Notes under the pieces: generated by a model | The model's database searches: none | Told to the model about the DNA's origin: nothing | The model's input: the letters and a program-made list of their open reading frames with translations, nothing else | Part shown: one piece after another, positions 43,246-54,033 of the stretch | Numbering within the stretch: the stretch's first letter is position 1 | Layout of the letters: every line of letters begins with the position of its first letter | NCBI GenBank assembly: GCA_900095095.1 | Contig: FMBT01000357.1 | Span: 181,292 to 245,291 of the forward strand | Source: Fragilariopsis cylindrus CCMP1102 | Taxonomy: Eukaryota; Bacillariophyta; Bacillariophyceae; Bacillariales; Bacillariaceae | Length of the DNA: 64,000 bases | Direction: 5' to 3' | Position numbers and translations under genes: made by a program

Positions 43246-44393
43246 TGGGAAGGATTTGACAAAACGACGATATTAAAATGACAAAAGGACGATATAATAT
43301 GACAAGGACAAATGACAAAAAAGGAATACAAACGTGTCATCCATTTTTGATGATTTGATTCGACAACCAACAACAATTACAATAACAGTAACAATCACAT
43401 CAACAATCACAATCACAAATATAAAATACTTACCTCAGTCATGCAACGATCGATTTTGGAAATTGATGTTTACTGTGCGGTATTCTATTATAGATATGAT
43501 GAGTGAAACCTAATACTACTTACTAACGTAGGAACTACTTACGACTCTACTCATCATCGTTATTCTGGTGAGTTGTGGTTTTTCGATATTAATCATTATT
43601 CGTGTACAGTACAGTACTTCTTGTAGTAGTTCTGAAAAATCATAAACTTAATTAATATCATTCAAGCTTAAACTTTGATTCGCACGCGCTATTATTCGGC
43701 TGAAAATTAACACGACAACAGCGCGTCATACCACTGTATGAACCCTTAAAATCTTCATAAAATCTTTCGCTTATTTTCATTTCGCATTTTGTGGTAGATT
43801 TTAAGGATGGATTCAATACGCGCTTTTATCGTGTTAATTTTCACCCGATATCGATGTGCGAAATCAATCATGATCGTGCATTTGCCCGGAGGAAGTATTA
43901 AGTTAGAGGTAGACACAGAAAAGAAAAAAAGAAAAAGCAAAAGTAGCTACTAAGTTACCGTACATTAAGGTTTATTATATTAATAAATAATAATGACAAC
44001 AGGAAGCACGGCAACTACGGCGCAGCCAGACTTGTTTTTAATTTTAAAATAAAGAGGGACAGTCTCCTCTGATATATTCAATATATTATGTTCCTCCAAG
44101 GAAAAAAAGTTTAAAATTAATTGTTGTTTATAATATTATGTATTTTATAGAATTACATATTGCCTTCGTAGAATTCATAGAATTCATCCATTAAAAAAGT
44201 CGACATCCATCCATTCATTTTATCGTATGACACAACATTTGATTTGATATATTTCAAGGGCAGAGTCAGAGAAGAATACGGTAGATGTAGATATGTAGAT
44301 GTAGACGTAGGTCAGCAAAGTCGTCTCTATCCTCCCGTGGTAGTATTTCATTTCTTTTTTTTTTTTTCTTTTAATAATTGAGTTCGTTCTTAT
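43246..44393. other. Intergenic with foldback element
   Basis: Apart from the palindromic element at 43676-43862, the stretch is AT-rich with an (ACAATCAC)-like run near 43390-43415. No gene seen. Confidence 0.55.
43676..43862. repeat. Palindromic foldback (MITE-like) element
   Basis: The ~187-bp segment is an imperfect full-length palindrome. The left arm runs TTCGCAC..GCTGAAAATTAACACGACAACAGCGCG..CCTTAAAATCT; the right arm, read in reverse complement, is TTCGCAC..GGTGAAAATTAACACGATAAAAGCGCG..CCTTAAAATCT. It could fold into one long hairpin. A related half element is at 19509. Confidence 0.8.
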
Positions 44394-45053
44394 TTACACA
44401 GGTGGAGGAAGGATACTAGTACCACGTGCAGTAGTAGTATTTGTAGTAGTATTTGTATCAATATTACATTCAAATGTACAATTTTCTAATAGTAGAACAG
44501 ATGATGATGATGCTCCTGTAGAATTACTACCATTATCATTATCATTATCACTTATAATTGATACACGTTCATCATCTTCACTTTGTACTAGTAACCAACA
44601 TTCATATAATTCTAATATCGATTCCTCACAACTTGTACAACAATTAATTGTTGGACATATTGGTGTTTCAATATCACTGCATTCCAATGATGATGTTGAA
44701 GTAGTAGCTGTGGAAAAAAAGGAATCATATTTCGTATCAAATATTGTATCTGGTGGTTTAAAAAATTCTAAAAATCCTTCCAGTGAACCATCATCACTAA
44801 TAGCACAATTCGAACATTCATCATTATTATCTAACCAACATGGTAATAAGTTATCTAGATTATCACTACATTCTTTTGGTAAGAATGTTGGTAAATTTGG
44901 TGTGTCGTCAATAACGGCATCACCAACAATATCAATTACATTCTCGTCATCTGCTGAAACAACAGGTGTTGTTGTTAGTAGAAGTATCGTCGTCGTCGTC
45001 AATAACAGTTGAGACAATAACGATATCATTTGTTTTTGTAGTGATAGCAGCAT
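44394..45053 (-). CDS. Secreted Cys-rich acidic protein, unknown
   Basis: An intact 219-residue frame with a signal peptide (QLLLTTTTILLLTTTPVVSA, cleavage near residue 34). The mature part has about 14 Cys in two clusters: a middle ECSDNLDNLLPCW..DECSNC pattern and CPTINCCTSCEESILELYEC, plus a final ENCTFEC. Asp/Ser/Asn-rich linkers lie between, with several N-glycosylation sequons near the end (NGSNSTG, NTTTNTT). No family is recognised; the paired CW and CC..C spacing suggests small disulfide-bonded helical domains. Extracellular or cell-surface location is inferred. Confidence 0.8.
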   Translation of the reverse strand: MLLSLQKQMISLLSQLLLTTTTILLLTTTPVVSADDENVIDIVGDAVIDDTPNLPTFLPKECSDNLDNLLPCWLDNNDECSNCAISDDGSLEGFLEFFKPPDTIFDTKYDSFFSTATTSTSSLECSDIETPICPTINCCTSCEESILELYECWLLVQSEDDERVSIISDNDNDNGSNSTGASSSSVLLLENCTFECNIDTNTTTNTTTARGTSILPPPV

Positions 45054-45981
45054 CTTTTGATTTCTTTGGGCGTTGACGTGTGCGGAATTATATGCGTTTT
45101 GAGATCTTTTGAAGAAAAAGATGTGCCTCTATACCAGTAAGAAGTGTATGCTATACTGTACAGAACAGTATTATTTTTGCTGTTCTTGTCCTTGTTGTTT
45201 TCGTTGTCGTTGTGTACGCGTGTAGATAATGACGAATGAATAGATTTGTTGCAGATTTACAGTATCTAAAAGAATGATGTCGTGATTGCGGAATGGAGGA
45301 TGTTGTCCGTTCATTTTATTAGTTTTGGCGGGCTGAATATCGGTTTATATCTAAAGTTCATCGCGTTTGATATACAAAATTGGCGGTAACTAATTTTGCG
45401 TTATGTACTTTCTCGGCGCAACTACTGTATCTATTATTGGCGTTCCAACAATCTTCTCTCGCGCAATTTGCTTTCTCCGCGTAAGCAAAACGCGTAGTAC
45501 AGTAAGTATGGTGATTGATTGATTCGAGTGAGTGATTCGAGTCAGTCAATCAGTAAAATCAGTCAATCAATCATTATTTGTTCCAGAACTTTTAAACATA
45601 TATCATGCATAGCATAGATGTCACTTGGCCTACATTATTATACAATGAAGTCGTAGCTAGCTATAGATCCATCATATAAACCAACTAATCTATTGTAGAT
45701 TTCCTTCTCTTCTTTATCTTATTCGGACGAATCTCGTCTTACAGTTTAGATATCTATAGGCAGATTAAGAGAAATCACCACCCTATACCGGATCGTACTG
45801 TATCGATGGAGGGTTTGCAAAAATTTGGAAAGTGCAATCAATCAGAGAGGTAAGTTAAACTTGGTCGTTGATTATTAATAACAAGAAGATGAATCTTCCA
45901 AAGAGAAAGATCACAACTCACTTTGTTCTCATTTCACTTGATAAAATACACATACAGGGATGAGCGGTGTGATGAAATTGA
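45054..45981. other. Intergenic
   Basis: Short tandem TGATTGATTCGAGT and CAGTCAATCA runs (45510-45570). A minus 63-codon frame (45358-45549) lacks features. No gene seen. Confidence 0.5.
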
Positions 45982-46857
45982 GCGACTCGACTCGATTCAG
46001 AAGAAGACAACAGCATGTGCACTGAAGACTGTTCTAATAATTACTTGATATGTAGCAATGGTAAAGTAATTGAAATGCCCATGGCCGAAGAAACAAAGTG
46101 TTAAAGAAACAGAATTGTCCGTACTGCTGCTGACCATTATGACATGGTTAAAGCAATTGAAAAGACTGCAAAAGCTGCTGATCCCATCGGTTAGGTGATG
46201 AATCCTTTCTACAAGGCATTGAGTACTAAGATTACTATTCCAATTGTTGGTCCGTTTTGTAGCAAGACCGTTCGAATTACTGCCCCGTATCCTTGTGGTA
46301 TTAAAGAATGCAAAAAGTGCCGTAGATTCTTCCGTAAGAAACGTTGTATCAGATATCCATGTGGTGTGAAGCGCTGATATTTTAAACGAAGTGTCCGTCT
46401 TCCTACATTTTGCAAGAAGAAATTCTCTTTCACTATCAATCAAGTGCTGAATGGTATCAGCGGTGTCATAGATATTATTCTCTATCGTATCAGTAAGGCT
46501 ACTGATGCCATTCTCGCGGCAATACCGATGCCACCCCTAAAACTATTTCCTTCATTTCCTAGCAACTTTAATGTTTTAAATAAATTGGATGTTATCGCGA
46601 ATGTTTTGACCGGACCCACCTTCCCTACTGACTTGTTGGATTTCTCAAGTGTTGACTTGGCCTTGCCAGGCTTGAATGATAGTGCATGTGGTAAAAGTGC
46701 CAGTGAACTCTCTGAAGTTTTAGAGCTTGCAAAGAAGGGTGACATCACCCCTGAATTTGTACGGGAATTCTATGATGATTGTGATGGCTTTCAGGATCTC
46801 AACCCCTCATGCAGCTCTACAGATGAATTACTTTGTGGGGATGGTCAATGCGAATAG
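45982..46857 (+). pseudogene. Cys-rich reading frame with three in-frame stops
   Basis: A single frame of 292 codons is coding-like throughout but contains TAA (46102), TAG (46192) and TGA (46375). Segments: SEEDNSMCTEDCSNNYLICS, RTAADHYDMVKAIEKTAKAA, SKTVRITAPYPCGIKECKKC and CIRYPCGVKR (a repeated YPCG[IV]K motif), then NQVLNGISGVIDIILYRISK, amphipathic helices, and a C-terminal PEFVREFYDDCDGFQDLNPS ending CGDGQCE and the true stop at 46855. There is no signal peptide or ATG in good context at the 5' end, so the start is missing. Unlike other damaged genes here, no frameshift is needed. Pseudogene is the simplest reading; stop readthrough is less likely. The function of the intact family is unknown. 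Confidence 0.6.
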
Positions 46858-47483
46858 TATTATTGCGGAGCCTATCTCTCTTTCTCGGTACAAAGACCTG
46901 AAAGATGCTTCTAGTGACGATCACGAGAACCAAGAAAAACAACTTCCTGTTAATAGATATAGTAACTGCATGGAATTCGAGATAGTAGATTTGAAGTGAA
47001 ATAAAAAGAGCCTGGTCATTTACGAAGAGGTTATAGTTCTTATGTATCTTCATTGTACAGTCATCCCGATCAATGTATTCTCCACTCTCAACGAGAACGT
47101 GGGAACAAATGATTGAGAAGGCATTCATTCGTCGACTTCAATCGGGGAAGACAGGGAGAGCAAACGCCTAGTACATACACGAAGTGGATACAATAGACTG
47201 CAGTCCCTAGAGCTGGTGCATATCTATATTAGATTTCTCTTATTAATAAATCTTTTCTCTTACGGAACTATTTTTATTTTCTTGTTATCTGATGATGTTT
47301 TTTGTTCTGTAACATGAGTATGGTACGTACTATTCAGCTGTTGTATTTACTTTTTATTTTTATTTTCATTATGCTTTGGGGACTCTCTTTGTATGTGAAA
47401 TGAAAAAGAATGACCGCACAATCGGCTTGTGGCGTCGACGGAGAAATTGAACACTTCTTTGTTTTCTTTTTTATCTTCATGTC
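46858..47483. other. Intergenic
   Basis: No gene supported. The frame at 46727-46999 overlaps the preceding gene out of frame and has no features. Confidence 0.5.
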
Positions 47484-50152
47484 TTATGGATTGAATACAG
47501 AAACAACGACCAGAAACTTTTCACTCGTCCATCGACCTCCAAAGGATTCCGCTTTTATTTTGATACTAACGGGTCCCTTGATGTTTGCCTTGGTTAACTT
47601 GATATGAGACGGAGGTAATTCCAAATCATCGCCAACGTGTTTAGTTTCGACGTCACCGACCCATGTCGTTCCCTTTTTGTTTTTCGCATCCGATATAGTC
47701 CATTTTGCACCCGCTGTAGAACGAGTATAAATTGATACCTCCAATTCTTCATCGGGAATAATATCGTAGGTGATGGAACCACTTCCTCTGTTAAGAAAGT
47801 AAGACGTAATAAACGTAAAGAACAAACAATTTGTATTAGAGATACGGACACAAATCAGAAAAGATAATAATTGTACAACGAACTTTGTTTTATTTATTTA
47901 TTACTTACCGTACGTAAAGCATTTCAGAATGCATACGCTTTAGTTTACCGGTAAAGGTTTCCTTCTCAATCGTATCTTGTGTATTCGGACCGGTACCACC
48001 ATAATCTGATGGTAATTGATCGGCATCGGCGTATTCCAATAAGGCTTTTTCCCATGTTTTACGACTACTAATGACTTCAACCTTGTTTGCAGTACGTGGA
48101 TCTAACCATCCTTTGATGATACTCCAAGTTGCGGAGAAGAATAGTGGACTGTTAATGATATACATCTTATTTAATGTTTCAGGAAAACATAACGAATCAA
48201 TCGCCGATTGTTCCTTAACAATCGACAATGACTTTGACCCTAATTGACTCATAGTTAAGTTTGCCAAATCCATAACAACAACACATTCGAATTTGTTAAA
48301 TTGTGGATCGTTCTTCTTATGTGAACGTAACCGAGTGGCAAAGTCATGCATCATAACATGCCAATGGTATTCAACAATACTACTAACAGTCGTAATACAT
48401 TCAATTGCTTCAACGTCTAAACAACCAACTTTAGAAAAGTATAACGGTGAACCATTCTTTGCAAAACCACTGTATACTTGTGGATATTGTGCAGAATATA
48501 ACGCAGTATCACAACCCAATGCAGATTTTGGATCAGGATAAAATTCAGCAATCATTGCATCGGAACGACATTTTGTTGCCTCTTCCACCATCATCATTAT
48601 ATCTTCAAAAATATATTTCCGTGCACGGCACCAACGACATAATGCATAAACTTCACCCTCTTCTTCACCGAAACAGTAAACAGTATTTTTGAAATCACCA
48701 CCACGCATATCAACAACGTCCTTGAATGCGAGCTATGTTCGTTCGTTCGTTCGTTTTTTTTTGGTGACAAGTAGGGGCAGTGAGAGAAACAGAGATCAAA
48801 TCGAATGAAAAAGAGTTGGTGAGAGAATCTTTTGAATGTAATATACTGTAATGAATTTCTGTAGGATGGTTCGGTTTTCGAGACGAGACGAAATGAATGG
48901 CAGAGAGTAAATGCAACTTGTGTTATTGTTGTTGTTATCGTTGTTGTTACTTTTTTATTTGTCATGGTGTTCTCGTTTCGCTTTCAATTTAAAAATTCTA
49001 ATTTTGTTGTTGCTTTTGACTTCTTCGGCTTTATTGCTGTCATCATCATCATCATCATCATCATTCGATATGGTGTGGTGTGGTGTGGTTTGATGTGTGT
49101 ACAGTACTTTCATGTTTTTTCTTCTGATACAGATTGATTTTTGAACGACGGAGGCACAGTACTGTACAGTAGACGTCTAATAACAGTTCAACATATCCAT
49201 CGACACCTAATTTTAGTACAAATTTTTTTTCGGTCGGTTTGGTCTGCGTATCGTTACAGTAGTGTGTGTGTATCGATGTTTTTTTTCTTCTTCTGAAATC
49301 GGGGAAAAAATAGCATCCTCATCGTCGTAATCCGTCGATTTTGTTATCATTGTTGGATTCTCTATTTTTCCTATGCCTCTATCATTTTCCTTTTCCTTCT
49401 TTTTTTCTTTCTTTCTTTCAATGTAATTTTATAGATCAATTATTATTAAATACACCCCCCCCCCCCCCCACCATCACCACCAAGTGGCTAATAAATAATA
49501 TAGCAGCATTTTTATTTTCGAAGGGGAGCGAAGGAGGGCGTATGGTGGGACCAATAAATCTAAAATCAAAGATCTAATAAAACTAAACAAAACTGAATCT
49601 AGGCCGGGCGGAAGAAGCTTTCGGGATTCCATTCCATTCGGCGGCTGCTGCGGCGACAACCAACACAGGGTTCATGACTTTATTTTATTATTATTTTTTT
49701 CTTCCTTAGTTTCATTCTCTCTCTCTCTCTTTTCATCAGTCAGGTTTGATCTTCGTTCGTTTGAAAAAGATAATACGCAACACACACACACAAACACTCA
49801 CACATAACTACAAAAGATAAATAAAACTTACATATACATCCGCTTCTGCATCAGTTAAATGACCAGGTCTACCCCATAATTGTGGATGAATTCCATCCTC
49901 CATTGGTGTTGCAGCCATTGCTTGTTTAGAGGAACGACGTTTGAGTAAGGATGTTCGTCCACCACTATTACCGCTATTATCGCTACCACTACCAATAGGA
50001 AGTCCTTTAAAGGAGACTGATTTTCCTGTTAATTTATCTTTGGACCAATTGGAATGTGGAGGACAAGAACTAGATGTCGTCACAGCTGCATCAGCATCAT
50101 CGTTGTTCGTCGTCGTCGTTTCAACCTCTTCTTCAGTATTATTATTACTCAT
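47484..50152 (-). CDS. SEC14/CRAL-TRIO lipid-transfer protein with GOLD-like C-terminus
   Basis: Three exons (50152-49832, 48732-47909, 47787-47484) join in phase to about 482 residues. Exon 1 is a Thr/Asn/Ser-rich N-terminus ending RPGHLTDAEADVY. Exon 2 has the N-terminal helix (FKDVVDMRGGDFKNTVYCFG, ALCRWCRARKYIFEDIMMMV) and the CRAL-TRIO domain (FECVVVMDLANLTMSQLG, LNKMYIINSPLFFSATWSII, KVEVISSRKTWEKALLEYAD, LPSDYGGTG). Exon 3 is a beta-rich tail (SITYDIIPDEELEVSIYTRS, IKGPVSIKIKAESFGGRWTS) like the GOLD domain of SEC14-GOLD proteins. Such proteins exchange phosphatidylinositol or other lipids and support membrane traffic. The 1.1-kb first intron is large for this genome and contains a C15 run. 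Confidence 0.9.
49455..49469. repeat. C15 homopolymer in SEC14 intron 1
   Basis: Fifteen consecutive C in the first intron of the minus-strand SEC14-like gene (a G run in the transcript). Confidence 0.9.
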
Positions 50153-52869
50153 GATTTATATATTGTATTTGATTGAATGTCGAAGAAAATGAAATTATTT
50201 GATTTTGTGTGATGCAACTTTGTTACCGGTATGTAAAATCTATATCCTATACTGTTAAATGGTCGCTTTTTTTTCTTCTTTCTTCTTTATCTCTGTATGC
50301 TTATTAATCCTCTTTTGCCACTATTTTGTTGGTTTTGCTTGTTGTGGTTATTTTGGGTGGTGGAACGATACGATGGCGTTGTTAGTCTCTTTTGTGTTGT
50401 TTTTGTGTCGTGCCTGTTGTGACTCCTTTAGATATATTTCTTGCTGTCGGCATTAATAATTATATTATAATTTTTGGGGTGAATGAGCGGCGATGCCTTT
50501 CGTTTTGAAAACGCTTACACGCTAGTGTTAGATAAAAAATGACCGTTGCGTCACATAATTTTTAAAATAAAATAATGATTGTGGTTCTGTTGTTACGTAG
50601 TACAGGACGGTAGGATTCATTCATTTCGAATCTCGAAAAGATTAACTACATAAGCCCGATGGATTTGGTCCGAAAAAAGCATGCATCATCAGAGTGTAGT
50701 GGCGAACCCTGTCTAGTCGAACTAGTCGATCAGCGCTACAGGTAAGTAGTAAGATAAACAGGAATGATATAGGGCAGTCAATGTCAATGGAATTGCTTAC
50801 TGTAGTACAACATTTTAGTCTACTGTAGAACCACTATACTATACATCTGATTATGTGATATATAGTCTAGTCAATTTTAGTATATGTTACACTATCCAGC
50901 CAATTGTCTATTCTAGTTGCTACACTCTACTCTCTCAAACACAATTTTAGTACATAGTAGAGCTAGATACTGATGTTTTATGATGATGATGAGGATGATG
51001 ATGAAGAAGAAGAAGAATGAAATAATTATAAGTCTCCTCCTAATAATGATCTTATAAGAAAACCAGCTACATTACTACAGTACACACCATTTATTGTCAA
51101 CATTGGTGTGATGATGTGTTGTGTCTTCATGCTAGACGCTACAGCTGCACCAAACCTGTTGATGATTTTAGTCTGGTAAGATTATTACAGTGCAGCGTGG
51201 TGTAGATAGGAGGCGCATGCATCATAATAGAGTAGGAGGAGGAGGTGAGGATTACGAATCAGAATCAAATAATAGAGGATGAATTTAATTCAGTATAATC
51301 CATCCAGTTAAGAACATTATTAGAGTGTTAGAAGGCAACCCATTACAAGCAGGTATATTAAGATTCTTTCTGTGTCTCTTTTTGTGGAAACAAGTTTTTA
51401 TTTACATAAAAATCACCAGATCTGACAGCTTCAAAAACCAAAAGTCAATATGTGAAAGATCATGAATACTTTAATACCATGTATAGGGAATTGTTCTTTC
51501 CCCTCTGCTTCTAGGATTAGACCAATTGGTAAGATGATTTGGTTTGAATGGCACATGAAATACAGAATTTCCTTCTGTTGTTTTCCATCCTTTTTTTGAT
51601 ATGATGGCTGTGATTTGGGGAAGTCATCAATCAAGCTCCTGCATTTACTACTGTGCCACTGAGTATACTGTTTCCGATTTGCTTGGATCTGGTGATTATC
51701 AAAGGATTTATCAATTAGTGGATTTTTGAGCTCCACTTAGAGCTAACAATACTCCCAAAAAGGGAACCTAGCATTGACAAACAGTTAAGTTTTAAGGTGA
51801 TAATACATGTCCTATGTATGTACAGCATGCAATGTGCCTTTACACATCAAAAAGAGCACCCACTACATACCCTTAAATTATTACCTGGCTTTGGCGCACT
51901 TTGATGGCAATTACAACAACAAACAAACTCAAAGGGCAGGAACAAAGATAATAATGCATATAACTAACAACACTAATGATTTATGTACTGAACAATGATG
52001 AATGTACTGTAACTAATAGAAGCCCATTCATACACACAACAAAAGACTACAAACTCACTTGTGATTTTTGAAGGAGTTAGCTTTTGAAGGTGTTAAGTTG
52101 GTGATGCATGGATAAAATTTACAGAGTGGGTATGATCTTTGGAAGATGGACTCTTCATAGCATCATGATACAGGCCAGTATATTATTACTATTCTTTCTA
52201 AATTATGTGATTTAGATTCTGTTGGCAGGTTCCAGCTAAAACTGTCTCCATTTTTCTAGCATGCTACAGGTAAATATATATATGTGTTTATTTGTAGGGG
52301 ATTTAAAAATGATGTATCTAGTGCAGAACACAACAAATGTTCAAGGATACACACGAGTCGAGTCCCGGATGGTTCAGAATTTATATAATTTCAAAAGTTA
52401 CTGTTTTCTCCGATCCCACACCTCCTTTTGCACCTACAACAGAAGAAAGTACAGACACTTAACAATTTTTGCTGAGGCTTTCGCCCATTAGGATCTCGCA
52501 ATCATCCTAGACCACCTGTACAACTTGACTCCAATTTATCTGGTCAAGAGGTTCTATTGAATACGAAACTCTAATTTCATCCCTTACCGGTAATGGCAAC
52601 AAGTTTTGCTGAATGTCGTGGTTGTCCTCGTTGCTGTCGCGCAAGAAAAGTCACGAACAAAATTGAGTGAGTCCCGTCCCGTCGATGACTGAAGCAAACA
52701 CTTTTGTATGCAGTTTTTCATCACACTTCGAAGCAATTCAAGCTAATCGTGGGGGATTTGACGGTTCCTTCGTATTCCCGTTATCACCAAGTCCTCATAA
52801 TAAAAGTAATATAAAATAAACAAAAGCACATAATAGTAGTAAAATAGAAGAAGCAGAAAAGAAAACACG
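50153..52869. other. Long gene-poor region
   Basis: Seen: a GAT/GAA run (50983-51018); a short coding-like stretch 50973-51178 with an in-frame TGA and a hydrophobic end (FIVNIGVMMCCVFMLDATAA); and a 101-codon minus frame at 51431-51736 with protein-like composition (KCRSLIDDFPKSQPSYQKKD) but no recognised family. DNA from about 51330 to 52260 has word use like the repeat block at 24-28 kb and may be transposon-derived. Nothing is firmly supported as a gene. Confidence 0.4.
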
Positions 52870-53250
52870 ATGACAGTTCAAAACTATGATGTTAGGGTAA
52901 TTGACCCGTATGACGGTGTCATAGAACCACCAGTAGCAATACCTGTCGCTATGACGGCGTCTCCGCAACCCTCCACGTACACTAATCAACTACCACCGTT
53001 CCCTCCAAAAGGTAGCGACGATCAACAATGTATTGCTTGGTCGTGTGGCGGGATCGTATGCGCTATTGGTTCATGTACGTGTATCCTCTTTATTTTGCCA
53101 CTTATTATCTGGTTCATTGTAGCATCCCGGATGCAATCAGGCTTTGATAATCAGTTCGGCGACGATTTTGTAGATAGAATTAATGGGGACGCAACAAACG
53201 ATATGATGTGGGATGACGCAATCCTCGATAATACCACAATCGCCTTTTGA
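52870..53250 (+). CDS. Small single-pass membrane protein, unknown
   Basis: A 126-residue intact frame. The N-terminus is Pro/Val-rich (DPYDGVIEPPVAIPVAMTAS, then QLPPFPPKGSDDQQ), followed by one transmembrane helix with a Cys cluster at its start (CIAWSCGGIVCAIGSCTC, then ILFILPLIIWFIVASR). The tail is acidic and Asn-rich (DDFVDRINGDATNDMMWDDA). There is no cleavable signal, so it is probably anchored by the central helix, with the four closely spaced Cys as candidate palmitoylation or metal sites. A truncated copy follows at 53731. No family is recognised. Confidence 0.65.
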   Translation: MTVQNYDVRVIDPYDGVIEPPVAIPVAMTASPQPSTYTNQLPPFPPKGSDDQQCIAWSCGGIVCAIGSCTCILFILPLIIWFIVASRMQSGFDNQFGDDFVDRINGDATNDMMWDDAILDNTTIAF

Positions 53251-53730
53251 AACTAATAGAGACGGACTGCCATAACGGGTTAAATATATGTAATAGTTAA
53301 ACAATAATTATAACGAACGATGTTGACTAGATAATTTGATATGAATATTTACTCTTCTTTATCAAAGGGTTTTAATCTATATAGGAAATCGTCATAGAAA
53401 CTGAGGAATCAATCGAGATGCGCAAAACTACTATGGAATCATTTTTAGTTTTTTACGCATAAAAACTTTCATTATTTTTTGTATATCCTATAGTTGTTCG
53501 CGTGGCATGGCATGCAGTGTTTACACGCTTGGCGATCTCTTTTACGCTATCGCTGCAACATTGCTTGTACTGCAGTAGGCAAGAGGCTATAAAACTTGGG
53601 TAAGTGACAATCCTTGATAAAAGCATATTCTAATTGTTTCGTCATATCATTCGCAGTATAAGATATGTTCAAAAGAACGAACAAGTACAACAAAATAAAC
53701 ATCGACTAGAAAAAAACAGTACGAACAACA

Positions 53731-53871
53731 ATGACAACTCAAAACGAACATATCGTAGACCCTTATGACAGGATCATTGTGCACCATCCAGTAGCTATAG
53801 CAACGGAAGTAAAAACATTCATTAGTCCAACCGACACTCTGTATTACATAACGAAATTGGCTCCTACATAG
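53731..53871 (+). pseudogene. Truncated tandem copy of the 52870 gene
   Basis: ATG 53731 opens 46 codons: MTTQNEHIVDPYDRIIVHHP then VAIATEVKTFISPTD. This parallels MTVQNYDVRVIDPYDGVIEP and PVAIPVAMTASPQPS in the neighbour. The copy lacks the Pro-rich, transmembrane and acidic parts and ends at TAG. The A-rich leader sequences before both ATGs are also alike. It is a tandem duplicate that lost its 3' three quarters, or a short peptide gene derived from it. Confidence 0.6.
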
Positions 53872-54033
53872 CATTGTTCGAATGAAGGAAATGCACAATA
53901 GCAAATATAAGTGTACACATTATTTCTTGATCTTATTTTAATAAGTATATATATATATTATACTACATCATTATTGTATCCCAAGTATCTCTATACTTTC
54001 TAGTCTTTCGACATTATTTTTACCATCAAGAGT

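Noticed and set aside
45997-46443. 148-codon minus-strand frame antisense to the stop-containing Cys-rich gene
   Set aside because: It is uninterrupted but has no domain, no Cys pattern and random composition; the plus frame has repeated YPCG[IV]K motifs and continues past the overlap.
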